64,000 bases of DNA from Parachitinimonas caeni. Lineage in GTDB: Bacteria > Pseudomonadota > Gammaproteobacteria > Burkholderiales > Chitinimonadaceae. The stretch spans positions 186,001 through 250,000 of the forward strand of contig NZ_JARRAF010000004.1 of the NCBI RefSeq assembly GCF_030129945.1, in the 5' to 3' direction. Both the position numbers and the translations under genes were made by a program. Below the pieces are notes generated by a model. That model searched no databases. It worked only from the letters and a program-made list of their open reading frames with translations, and was not told the DNA's origin. Each line of letters starts with the position of its first letter. The first letter of the stretch is position 1. Below, piece by piece: positions 55,951 through 64,000 of the stretch.

Positions 55951-57516
55951 GTGAATACCAGTCAAGCCATGATTACCGAGTATTTCAAACGCACGGCAAT
56001 GGATAACCCTGCACCGGCGCTCCGATGGGGCAAAGGCAGTGTTTTGAGCTGGAGCGAGTTGTACGCCAGAGCCAGCCGGCTGGCGCAGCATTTATTGCAT
56101 GAACGCGATGTGCAGCCCGGCGAGTGCATCGCCATCGGCATGGAACGCGGTCCCGAATTCATGGTGGCGGCGTATGCCGTATTGCTGGCTGGCGCCGTCT
56201 ACTTTCCGCTGGATGCCAAGACGCCGGTTGCCCGGATGGCCTCGATGTTGGTCACCGCCCGTTGTCGTGTCGCCTTTTGTACCGAGGCCCAGTCAGCCAC
56301 CCTGCTGGCAGCCGAGCCCGATCTCGAACTGATTCTGCGCGAACAACTGTCGGCCATCGACGAGACAGGCCAGCAGCGCCTACATGACCGGCCATTGCCT
56401 GAGCTGAGCGCTGCCGGCCCGGCCTATCTGATTTTCACCTCGGGCAGTACCGGCGCGCCCAAAGGCGTGCTGGTCAGTCATGGCGCGTTGATCAATCGCC
56501 TGGAATGGCATCAGCATCACAGCGGCATGCAGGCGGATGAGGTGATCCTGCAGCGCACGGCGCTGACCTTCGATGTGTCTTTGTGGGAACTGTTCCTGCC
56601 CGCGCTCAATGGAGGGAGTCACTACCTGTTGCAGCCGGGGCTGGAAGCGTTTCCGCGAGGCATCGTCTCGGTGCTGGCGAGTGAGAAGATTTCGATCATG
56701 CATGTAGTGCCGAGCCTGCTCAAACCGGTATTGCAGGAACTGCAGGAGGGCGAGTCGGTGCTGCCGGCCCTGCGGCAGGTGTATGTCAGCGGTGAATCGT
56801 TGTCGGCCAGCCTGGTTGGGCAATTCCGCCAGTGGTTTGGCGATCGCTGCCTGTTGACCAATCTCTACGGCCCGACCGAAGCAGCGATAGATGTCACCTG
56901 GTACGACTGCAAGGAAGATGGGGTAGTGGCCATTCCTATTGGCCAGCCGCTGCCCAGCTGTGAGCTATTCATTGTTGACCCAGAAACCCGAGCGCTTAAA
57001 GGCGAGCACGAAATCGGCGAGATTGCGATTGGCGGCATCTGCCTCGCCGAGGGCTACTACAACCGCCCCGATCTGACCGACAAGGCATTCATCGTTCACC
57101 CAGCCTTGCAGCAACGCCTCTACCTGACCGGTGATCTGGGTTGGTACGAGACCGGCCGGGGCTTCTTCTGCCAGGGCCGCAAAGACACCCAGGTAAAGCT
57201 GCGCGGCTTGCGTATCGAGTTGGGTGAGATCGAGCATCACCTGCTCAATCATGCGGGTATCAGCGAAGCGGTGGCCTGCGTGGTGGAAGATGGCGACGGC
57301 GAGCAGTGGCTGGTGGCCGCGATAGCGGGCGATTCCCCGCAGGATACCCAGTTGCTACGGCAATATCTGGCCACCCTGATGCCAGCCTATATGCTGCCGG
57401 CCCGTTATTGGCAGACCGGAAAATTGCCGCGCAACAGCTCGGGCAAGCTCGACCGCAAAGCCGTTGCCACAGCTCTGCGCGAGCACTTCTTCGCTGAGAT
57501 GGCGGTGTCGGCATGA
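55951..57516 (+). CDS. Stand-alone adenylation domain, serine predicted
   Basis: 521 aa with no carrier domain. A3 IFTSGSTGAPKG (about 159), A4 LTFDVSLWELF (about 204), A5 NLYGPTEAA (about 304), A7 TGDLGWYE, A8 GRKDTQVKLRGLRIELGEIE and A10 NSSGKLDRKAV with the catalytic Lys. Reading the ten pocket positions gives DVWHYSLIDK, close to known serine codes such as DVWHFSLVDK of EntF. It would activate L-serine and load the free carrier protein. GTG 55951 is chosen for its GGAGG; ATG 55969 is an alternative. The next gene overlaps the stop by 4 nt. Confidence 0.87.
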   Translation: MNTSQAMITEYFKRTAMDNPAPALRWGKGSVLSWSELYARASRLAQHLLHERDVQPGECIAIGMERGPEFMVAAYAVLLAGAVYFPLDAKTPVARMASMLVTARCRVAFCTEAQSATLLAAEPDLELILREQLSAIDETGQQRLHDRPLPELSAAGPAYLIFTSGSTGAPKGVLVSHGALINRLEWHQHHSGMQADEVILQRTALTFDVSLWELFLPALNGGSHYLLQPGLEAFPRGIVSVLASEKISIMHVVPSLLKPVLQELQEGESVLPALRQVYVSGESLSASLVGQFRQWFGDRCLLTNLYGPTEAAIDVTWYDCKEDGVVAIPIGQPLPSCELFIVDPETRALKGEHEIGEIAIGGICLAEGYYNRPDLTDKAFIVHPALQQRLYLTGDLGWYETGRGFFCQGRKDTQVKLRGLRIELGEIEHHLLNHAGISEAVACVVEDGDGEQWLVAAIAGDSPQDTQLLRQYLATLMPAYMLPARYWQTGKLPRNSSGKLDRKAVATALREHFFAEMAVSA

Positions 57517-60500
57517 GTCTGCAGACCTTTGCGCTATCCCGGTCACAACAGGCCGTCTTCAAGATGGAAGCATTCCAGCTGTCGGGCCATCGTTTCTACC
57601 TTGGCGGCGTGGCCCGCCTCACGGGCGAAGTTTCACTGGCCCAGCTGGCCCAGGCAGGCGCCATCGTGCGCGATACGCTGGATGTCTTTCGCATCGGTTT
57701 TGTAGCCAATGCAGCGGGTGATTGCTGGCATGGCGTGCGTCATGGCCAGTTGCCCGCACACATTGCCCAGATCGAACAGATCGACTTCAGCCGCCATGCC
57801 GATCCTGATCTCGCCTTTGCCCGCTGGGCCGAGCGCCAGCTCTTGCTGGATGAAGACCTCAGCCTGGCACCGATGCGGATCTTCGCCGTGCGCTACCGCG
57901 AAAATCAGGCGGGCTGGTTTGTAAAGGCCCACCACGCAGCGGCCGATGGTGCCGCGCTGGCGCTGATGATGGAGCACTTGTCGAGCGCGTTGGCATTGGG
58001 TCATTGCGTGGCGGATGCGCCGGAATTCACGGTGCTTGCAGAGCGGGAATGTGACTACGAGCAATCGCCACGCTGCGCAAAGGACGCCGAATACTGGCAT
58101 GCCCTGTTTGGGGATCACGCCGGGGCGGCCCCGATACCGGTACACAGCCGCAGCCCGATTGGCGACTACCGTGGTCAGCAGGCGCGCTCCCTGCGCATCC
58201 GCTTTGAGTTGACCGATGCACATCAGCAGACGCTGGCGCGGTTCAAGCAGCAGGGCGGCTCACTGTTCCGCCTGTTCTGTGCTGCGACCGCCTATTCGCA
58301 GATGGTGATTGAAGACGGCGATGGCGTGCTGTTGCAGGCGCCCATGCTCAATCGCTGGGATGAAGCCGAAAAGCGGGCGGTCGGCATGGCGGTGGCGCCG
58401 GCTTTGTTCCCGGTCTCGCGGGCTGCCGGCGAAAGCGTGGCAGATTGCTATCAAACACTCAGGAAAACCCTGCAGAAAGCGGTGGTTCATTCGCGCTTCG
58501 CCCCTGGCGCACGCTGGGGCGAGTTGGCATCGCCTGCCTGGCGGCAGGTGGTGCCGGCCTTCGGCGTGTCTTACCAGACGGGGGCTTTCGAGAAATCCGT
58601 CTGCGGCGCCGAGGTCGAAATCGACCATCTGCAGGCGGTCGAGGCACTGTTCGCCACCTTGCATATTCACGACCGCTTTGATGGTGGCCACTTCCGGCTC
58701 GAAGCCGATTTCCGCCAGCAATGGTCGCCAGCGCAGTGTCACGCTTTTCTGGCTTCGGTGGTCGATCATGCCATGCAGGCCGCTGCTGCGGTTCTGGACT
58801 CATCGGATGCCCAGCTGATCGAGCCCGACGTCGAACCGGTGGCGCCAATTGGCCCGCAGTTGCGGACGGCTTTTCAGCGCTTTGCTGATCGTTGCCTGAT
58901 CAAACCCGCTGCCGGCCATGCGCTGACCTACGCCGAGGGGCAGGCCTGGATCGCCAGTTTCCTCACCCGGTTGGCCTCGCACCGTGCTGCCGGCAGCCGG
59001 GCACCGGTACTGCTGCTGGGCCGCCGGCTGCCCGAAACCACGCTGGCTTATCTCGCTTGTCTGATCGGGCAGGTCACCGTCGTGCCTGTCTGCCCGACCA
59101 CGCCACATGCCCGGCTGGCGACAATCGCCCGCAACTCGGGTGCCGCGCTGTGCATCCATGCCGCTGCCGATCAGACCCTGGCCGAATCGCTGGGCCTGCC
59201 ATTGTTGCCGGTGGCGCTTGAGGCCGCTGCGCCAGCCGCACTGCCGGAACCGGATGCCGACCAGGGCCAGCCGGCCTATATCCTCTATACCTCGGGCTCG
59301 ACCGGCGAACCCAAGGGCGTGGCCATCTCGCCGTCGGCGCTGGCGTACTACGCGCTGGCCGCCACCGATGCCTACGCGGCGGATTGCCCGTTCAGCGCGC
59401 CGTTGTTCACCTCCTTTGGTTTCGACCTGACCCAGACCAGCCTGCTGGTGCCTGTGCTATCCGGTGGCTTCATTCAGCCTTGGGAACAGGATATCCGCGA
59501 CGAGCCGTCCATGCTGCAGGCGCTGCTGGCGGACGAAGCGCTGAGCGGCGTCAAATGCACACCGGCCCACCTTGCCTTGCTCACCGAGCATGCCCGGCCG
59601 CGCCGCAACCCGCTGACCTTTGTTGTCGGTGGCGAAAACCTGCTGGCCGGGCTGGTGAATCAGTCACTGAGCGTCTTCCCCGCTGGCAGCCGGATCATCA
59701 ACGAATACGGCCCCACCGAAACCACGGTGGGCTGCTGCATTCATACCGTCAGCCACCCACACAATGCCGGGCTGGATGCCGGCCAGATCACCCCGATCGG
59801 CGAGGCGCTGGGGACGGCCGTCATGTCGATTCGCGACAGCGTGGGCCGGCCGGTGCCACAGGGCTTCAAAGGGGAAATCTGGATCGGCGGGCCAGTGCTG
59901 GCAGATGGCTATATCCATAACCCCGCCCAGACGGCGGCGAAATTCGTGACGGGGCCCGATGGCCACAGCCGCTGGTATCGCACTGGCGATCTGGGTGTGC
60001 AGGATGCGCAGGGGGTCTTCCACTGCCTGGGCCGGATCGACGATGAATTCAAACTGCGCGGCTTCCGCATTCACCCCTCTGAAATCGAAAAAGCCGTCGA
60101 AGCGGCACTGAGCCGCAGCCGGGGGCTCGGCCAGCGCTGTGAGTTGAAGGCGCTGAAGCTGGCCTTGGCCGGGCAGGAAACCGTGGTGCTGTGCAGCAGC
60201 GAAACAGTGCCGGCCGGTCAGCCAGACTTTATCGAAACCCTGCATGCCCTGCTGCCCGAGGCCTGGCGTCCGGGGCGTTACTGCGTGGTGCAACCGTGGC
60301 CGGTCAACGCCAATGGCAAGGTCGATGCCGCCGCCCTGGCGGCTGCCGTGCGGGCTGTGTTGGCTTCGGATGGCGGCGTAGCAGCCGCAACGGATGCCAC
60401 TACCCCGGCAAGGCGCTATCAGCTGCCCGCGTGGCTTGATGCAGCCTTCCTGCAGCCGATCTGGCCGGATGCCATCGACTGGCAACGCTCGTTTCTGGAA

Positions 60501-61985
60501 CTGGGTGGCGATTCGATCAAGGCTATCCGCCTTGCGGCCTTGCTGGCCAAACAGGGTGTACGCATCAGCGCGGCCGAGCTGCTGACATCGAAATCGCTGG
60601 GGGCTGTGCTGGAAGCCGCCTGTGCGGCGGTGGCCAACGTAGCGCCTGCCGTGACGGCCGATCCGGACGAGATCGACCCTGCCTGGATTGCTCATCTGCC
60701 GGCCAGCCGCTGGTTCCGCCAGCAGCCGTTCCAAGACCGCAATCATCTGCAGCAGGGGGTGACGCTGACACTGCCGGTAACGTTGCCTGCCGAGCGTATC
60801 CATGCGGCGGTGGAAGCCGTCAAGGCGCGCCACCGCATCTTTGCGTTACGGGCCGATGCCGGCACCGAGGGCTGGCATTTCGCTACGTCGGCCGGCCAGA
60901 GCCTGCGCCGCTATACCTTGTCTGGCAACGAACCGCTGGCAGAGCGGATGCACCAGCTGCAACGCGAGATCTGCCTGCAAACCCAGCCCAGCCTGCACGA
61001 AGTCGTGCTGACGCCAGGCGCGGCTACCCAGCAGCTGATCTGGGTCTGCCACCACCTGCTGTGCGATGTCCACTCCTGGATCTATCTGCTCGACGAGTTG
61101 GATCAGGCTCTGGAGGCAGGCGATGTTGGTACGGACCGGATGACCGAACACGGCGCCTTCCTGTGGGGGAAATGGCTGCATGACCAGCGCCCGGATACCA
61201 CGCCTCACGCCGTGCAACCGGCACAAGCGCGGACCGGCGTGACCACCAGTCGCACCCTGAGTCTGCGCAGCAGCGATTTCACCGCGCTGGGCCAGCGTTT
61301 GAAAGCCGAGCGTAGCGAGCTGATTGCCGCCAGCCTGCTGGCCTTGCTGCATGAAGACCAGACGCTGCCAGCGCAGGCCACCGTCTTGTTTGAAAACCAC
61401 GGCCGCCTGTTTGCCGAGGCCGAAGTCTCGTTCGGGCTGGCCGTGTCACTCACCCATGCCGTGGGCTGGTTTACCGGCTTCAACGCCTTGCGGTTGACGG
61501 CCGACTCGGCAGGGCAGGGCTGGCTGCATGCCCTCAAGGTGCAGCGCCACCAGCTCGGTGCCGACTGGGCGCGCCAGCTTGGCTTGCCGATGCCGCAGGA
61601 TTTTCCCCTGTTATGTATCAACGACATCGGCCTGGGTCTCGCCAGTCAGACCGCCTGGCGGCATTTCACCCTTGATCCGGCCTTGTCCGGCGGCTTCCGG
61701 CACTCGGCAGAAGCCGTCAGTGCCGACTTTGATCTGCTGATCAGCGATGGCGCTGGTGCAGACAGCGGGCTTGTCAGCGTGCAGCTGACCGTGGCCGGCC
61801 CGGACACCCTTGCTGCCGCACGTTATCTGAAACGGCTGGATGTCCGCTTGCAGGCGCTGCGCGATGCCGTCCACGGTGGTCAGCCTGATGCCGTGCTGCA
61901 ACAGGCGCTGCTGCCTGCCGATTTTCCTCACTGTCAGCTCTCGCAGTCGGAGCTCGATCTCATTCTTCATGGAGCTACAGCATGA
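57513..61985 (+). CDS. NRPS module C-A-T-E, D-asparagine predicted
   Basis: 1490 aa. Condensation domain 1-430 (HHAAADG about 140), adenylation domain about 450-950 (YTSGSTGEPKG about 589, FTSFGFDLTQT about 632, NEYGPTETT about 730, YRTGDLG about 821), carrier domain with Ser in LGGDSIKA (about 1000), and a C-terminal epimerisation domain about 1058-1430 (CHHLLCDVHSW, FENHGR, VGWFTGF). The pocket code reads DLTKVGEVGK, that of asparagine (aspartate has HI at the same place). A leading condensation domain with no module before it fits a fatty-acylating starter. The architecture equals that of ClbN, which makes N-acyl-D-Asn in colibactin synthesis. Confidence 0.9.
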   Translation: MSLQTFALSRSQQAVFKMEAFQLSGHRFYLGGVARLTGEVSLAQLAQAGAIVRDTLDVFRIGFVANAAGDCWHGVRHGQLPAHIAQIEQIDFSRHADPDLAFARWAERQLLLDEDLSLAPMRIFAVRYRENQAGWFVKAHHAAADGAALALMMEHLSSALALGHCVADAPEFTVLAERECDYEQSPRCAKDAEYWHALFGDHAGAAPIPVHSRSPIGDYRGQQARSLRIRFELTDAHQQTLARFKQQGGSLFRLFCAATAYSQMVIEDGDGVLLQAPMLNRWDEAEKRAVGMAVAPALFPVSRAAGESVADCYQTLRKTLQKAVVHSRFAPGARWGELASPAWRQVVPAFGVSYQTGAFEKSVCGAEVEIDHLQAVEALFATLHIHDRFDGGHFRLEADFRQQWSPAQCHAFLASVVDHAMQAAAAVLDSSDAQLIEPDVEPVAPIGPQLRTAFQRFADRCLIKPAAGHALTYAEGQAWIASFLTRLASHRAAGSRAPVLLLGRRLPETTLAYLACLIGQVTVVPVCPTTPHARLATIARNSGAALCIHAAADQTLAESLGLPLLPVALEAAAPAALPEPDADQGQPAYILYTSGSTGEPKGVAISPSALAYYALAATDAYAADCPFSAPLFTSFGFDLTQTSLLVPVLSGGFIQPWEQDIRDEPSMLQALLADEALSGVKCTPAHLALLTEHARPRRNPLTFVVGGENLLAGLVNQSLSVFPAGSRIINEYGPTETTVGCCIHTVSHPHNAGLDAGQITPIGEALGTAVMSIRDSVGRPVPQGFKGEIWIGGPVLADGYIHNPAQTAAKFVTGPDGHSRWYRTGDLGVQDAQGVFHCLGRIDDEFKLRGFRIHPSEIEKAVEAALSRSRGLGQRCELKALKLALAGQETVVLCSSETVPAGQPDFIETLHALLPEAWRPGRYCVVQPWPVNANGKVDAAALAAAVRAVLASDGGVAAATDATTPARRYQLPAWLDAAFLQPIWPDAIDWQRSFLELGGDSIKAIRLAALLAKQGVRISAAELLTSKSLGAVLEAACAAVANVAPAVTADPDEIDPAWIAHLPASRWFRQQPFQDRNHLQQGVTLTLPVTLPAERIHAAVEAVKARHRIFALRADAGTEGWHFATSAGQSLRRYTLSGNEPLAERMHQLQREICLQTQPSLHEVVLTPGAATQQLIWVCHHLLCDVHSWIYLLDELDQALEAGDVGTDRMTEHGAFLWGKWLHDQRPDTTPHAVQPAQARTGVTTSRTLSLRSSDFTALGQRLKAERSELIAASLLALLHEDQTLPAQATVLFENHGRLFAEAEVSFGLAVSLTHAVGWFTGFNALRLTADSAGQGWLHALKVQRHQLGADWARQLGLPMPQDFPLLCINDIGLGLASQTAWRHFTLDPALSGGFRHSAEAVSADFDLLISDGAGADSGLVSVQLTVAGPDTLAAARYLKRLDVRLQALRDAVHGGQPDAVLQQALLPADFPHCQLSQSELDLILHGATA

Positions 61986-63217
61986 GTGCCCCTCTCGACT
62001 CAGCGAAAACCGTCTTTTTATTTCCCGGCGTGGGCGCACAGCAGGCGGATATGTTTGCTGCGTTTCGTGACTTTCGCGAATACCACGACTGCCTGAGCGA
62101 AGTCTCTGATCTGTCCGGCGTGGACTTGATGGCCGTGATCCACGGCGAGCAGCGCGATGCGCTCAAGCAGGTACGGGTCTCGCAGCTGGCACTGACCGCC
62201 ACCACGGTTGCGATTGCCCGCATCCTGCGCCAGCACTGCGGCCTGATCCCCGATTACGTGATGGGCCACAGCCTGGGCCAGTATCCGGCCTTGTGTGCGG
62301 CGGGTTATCTCGATCTGGCCACCGTCACCCGCGTGGTGAGCCTGCGCTCGGAAGCGGTCGAAGCCTGTGCCCGTCGCTTCGAGCAGGGGGAGATGTGCTG
62401 GGTGCTGCATGTGCCAGCCGAAACCGTGGTGCAAGCCGTTGAAACAGCCCGGCGTGAAGAAGGTATCGAGATCTACGTTTCGGCCATCGACGCTTACGAC
62501 CAGGCCACCGTTTCGGGTGAAATGGCCGAGATCCGCCGGTTTGCGCCAAGGCTGGAAGCGGCCGGCGCCTTGTTCTTCCCCTTGAAGATCGGCGGGCCTT
62601 TTCACTCCCCGTTGATGGAAGCGGCGCGGGCCCAGCTGGCGGCAGCGCTCGATTTTCTACCGGATACGACGACAGACCAACGTGTATCGCGCCTTGTCTG
62701 CAATGTCAGCGCCGCTGAATTGCCAATGGCCGGGCTGAAGGCATCCATCCTGCAGCATCTGGTGTCGCCGGTGCAGTGGCTGCGCAGCCAGCAGTATCTG
62801 GCCGGGCAGGGTGTGACCCGGTATCTCGAAATTTCGCCCAAGGCGGTGCAGGGGTATCTGGTGCAGCGGGCGCGCCTGCCCATGCAGCCGCTGTGCGAGC
62901 CGCAGGCCTTGTTCAGCCTGCAGCAGCAGGCCAGCAGCGCCGAGCGGCGTGCCGCAAGGTTCTTCCAGCGTTGCTGCTTTCATTTGTATAGCGAGCCGCT
63001 CCCGGCGCTCGAAGATGACGCTGCCCTGCAGCGATTGCGGCAGATCCGCCAGGAGGTCAAACAGCGTCTGGCTGCCGCCCCCGCCACGGCCGAGGAACGC
63101 CGCTTTCTGCTGCAGCAAACCCGCCAATGGCTGGCCACTATCGAGGCCGAAGCCGGGGTCTCGCGCAGTCTGGCCCGCCAGTCGCTGCAGTGTCTGTATG
63201 AGGCGACGGAGGGTTGA
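61982..63217 (+). CDS. Free-standing acyltransferase, extender-unit transfer
   Basis: 411 aa. FPGVGAQ near the start, active-site Ser97 in GHSLGQ, Arg122, and active-site His208 in GGPFHSPL are the marks of FabD/AT-type transferases. A C-terminal helical extension of about 115 residues lies beyond the catalytic core. By position it resembles ZmaF or ClbG, which move hydroxy- or aminomalonyl units from a carrier protein to a polyketide synthase. A normal malonyl transferase for a trans-AT synthase is the alternative. It overlaps the NRPS stop by 4 nt. Confidence 0.87.
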   Translation: MSAPLDSAKTVFLFPGVGAQQADMFAAFRDFREYHDCLSEVSDLSGVDLMAVIHGEQRDALKQVRVSQLALTATTVAIARILRQHCGLIPDYVMGHSLGQYPALCAAGYLDLATVTRVVSLRSEAVEACARRFEQGEMCWVLHVPAETVVQAVETARREEGIEIYVSAIDAYDQATVSGEMAEIRRFAPRLEAAGALFFPLKIGGPFHSPLMEAARAQLAAALDFLPDTTTDQRVSRLVCNVSAAELPMAGLKASILQHLVSPVQWLRSQQYLAGQGVTRYLEISPKAVQGYLVQRARLPMQPLCEPQALFSLQQQASSAERRAARFFQRCCFHLYSEPLPALEDDAALQRLRQIRQEVKQRLAAAPATAEERRFLLQQTRQWLATIEAEAGVSRSLARQSLQCLYEATEG

Positions 63218-63219
63218 TC

Positions 63220-64000
63220 ATGACCGTGCAGACCTACATCGAAGAAGTATTGCAGGCGATTCCGCAGGCCAATGGCCTGCTGTTTCATGCCCTGAAGGAT
63301 GGCAATAGTGCTTATCACATCGGCGTCGCCTTCCGCCTGCGGGCCGAGGTGTCGGCCGAAGTCATCCATGCCACCTGGCATCGCATCCAGCAGGCGCAGC
63401 CGGCTTTGCGTTCGGTATTTGCGTGGCAGGGGCTGCGCACGCCGCACCAGCTGATTTTTGCGCAACCGCGCATCGCTCTGGCCTACTCGGCGCAGGGGCT
63501 GGATGGCGAGAGTGAGCAAGTTGGCCAACCCTGTCTGGATTGGCTGGCGCAATCCAAAGCCACCGCGTTTGATCTCAATCGCGAAGTATTCCGCATTGCC
63601 TGCTTTCATGATGTGGCAGCGGGCACCCTCGACATGGCGTTCTCCTTCCACCACATCCTGATGGATGGCTGGAGCAGTTCGCTGCTGATTTCGCTATGGG
63701 TGCGCGGCCTGCGCGGGCAGCCCTTGCAACCGCTGGCCGCACGTCAGTATTCGCAGCAATTGTGGAGCGGGCTGGAGGCGCAAGCTTTGCAGCAAAGCCG
63801 CGCTTACTGGGAATCGGTACTGGTGGCGCAGGATGACAGCGACGGCACCGTCGGCACCCTGTTGCTGGCAGAGCCGCTGTTTCGTGCGGCCAATGCCGAC
63901 TCTGCGGCGCAAACCGGGCAGCGGATCAGCGCCCGCAGTCACTGGCTGACTGAGCGCAAGCAGGCGGTTGAAGCCCTGTGCCGACAAGCCGGGGTCACCC
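63220..64000 (+). CDS. NRPS or hybrid synthase, N-terminal condensation domain (cut by window edge)
   Basis: 260 codons are visible and the frame is still open at the last base. It opens with LQAIPQANGLLFHAL, a condensation-domain C1 block, and has an intact HHILMDGWS active site, so it accepts a chain from an upstream carrier. It starts 2 nt after the acyltransferase stop, with GGAGGG before the ATG. What follows the condensation domain (another amino-acid module or a ketosynthase) cannot be seen. Confidence 0.88.
   Translation, partial: MTVQTYIEEVLQAIPQANGLLFHALKDGNSAYHIGVAFRLRAEVSAEVIHATWHRIQQAQPALRSVFAWQGLRTPHQLIFAQPRIALAYSAQGLDGESEQVGQPCLDWLAQSKATAFDLNREVFRIACFHDVAAGTLDMAFSFHHILMDGWSSSLLISLWVRGLRGQPLQPLAARQYSQQLWSGLEAQALQQSRAYWESVLVAQDDSDGTVGTLLLAEPLFRAANADSAAQTGQRISARSHWLTERKQAVEALCRQAGVT

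Noticed and set aside
54325-57516. Pyrrole-forming prolyl-ACP cassette
   Set aside because: The adenylation code is of the serine type, not the proline type.
59664-60833. A 389-codon antisense frame inside the NRPS
   Set aside because: The sense frame carries all adenylation and carrier motifs; the antisense product has none.
1-64000. tRNA, rRNA, CRISPR array or intact transposase
   Set aside because: No T-loop/anticodon pattern outside coding genes, no regularly spaced direct repeats and no DDE or tyrosine recombinase motifs were seen by eye; a covariance-model scan would be needed to exclude small RNAs.

Overview
The window reads as a chromosomal segment of a motile, type IV pilus-bearing betaproteobacterium, most likely of the order Neisseriales (inference). 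Supporting signs are the nusB-thiL-pgpA and holB-pilZ-tatD gene orders, a cspA/infA pair, pilU, a full chemotaxis operon and a GC-rich codon usage. No rRNA, tRNA, CRISPR array or intact transposase gene was seen.

Layout: 0.3-2.4 kb, an NYN-nuclease/cold-shock fusion and a response regulator with an unrecognised output domain, facing each other across a shared terminator. 2.9-18.3 kb, a chemotaxis operon: cheY, cheA, cheW, two membrane receptors flanking a small periplasmic protein, a soluble four-PAS receptor, cheR, cheD, cheB. All three receptors end in a WxxF tail of the kind that tethers CheR/CheB. 18.4-25 kb, a CPBP protease, pilU, a cyclic-nucleotide-binding protein, a glutathione transferase and two paralogous PhnD-type binding proteins with no transporter beside them. 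25.7-28.8 kb, a large secreted repeat protein. 29.0-35.5 kb, a four-gene unit of a MoxR ATPase, a small protein, a degenerate vWA/beta-propeller protein and a membrane-anchored helical-repeat/propeller protein, matching the MoxR-vWA-beta-propeller (bpX) 'ternary' systems proposed as conflict systems. 35.9-53.5 kb, mostly housekeeping genes (cspA, infA, nudix, nusB, ribH, thiL, pgpA, gltX, holB, pilZ, tatD), a second EF-G gene behind two tandem attenuator-like leaders, and a Doc/AbrB toxin-antitoxin pair whose toxin lacks the usual active-site histidine.

54.3-64.0 kb (running off the edge) is a biosynthetic cluster: free-standing acyl carrier protein, acyl-CoA dehydrogenase-like enzyme, stand-alone adenylation domain with a serine-type code, an NRPS of C-A-T-E order with an asparagine-type code, a free-standing acyltransferase and the start of another NRPS. 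This is the gene content of the aminomalonyl-ACP supply plus the N-acyl-D-Asn prodrug starter module of zwittermicin and colibactin pathways, so the cluster may make a self-protected, peptidase-activated NRPS/PKS product.

A family of small non-coding repeats is dispersed through intergenic regions: three well-preserved copies at 12.6, 35.5 and 44.4 kb, a degenerate one at 19.4 kb and remnants at 2.5 and 40.8 kb. They have IS5-like terminal inverted repeats. The three preserved copies all sit exactly at the TA of a stop codon and rebuild that codon with their first base.
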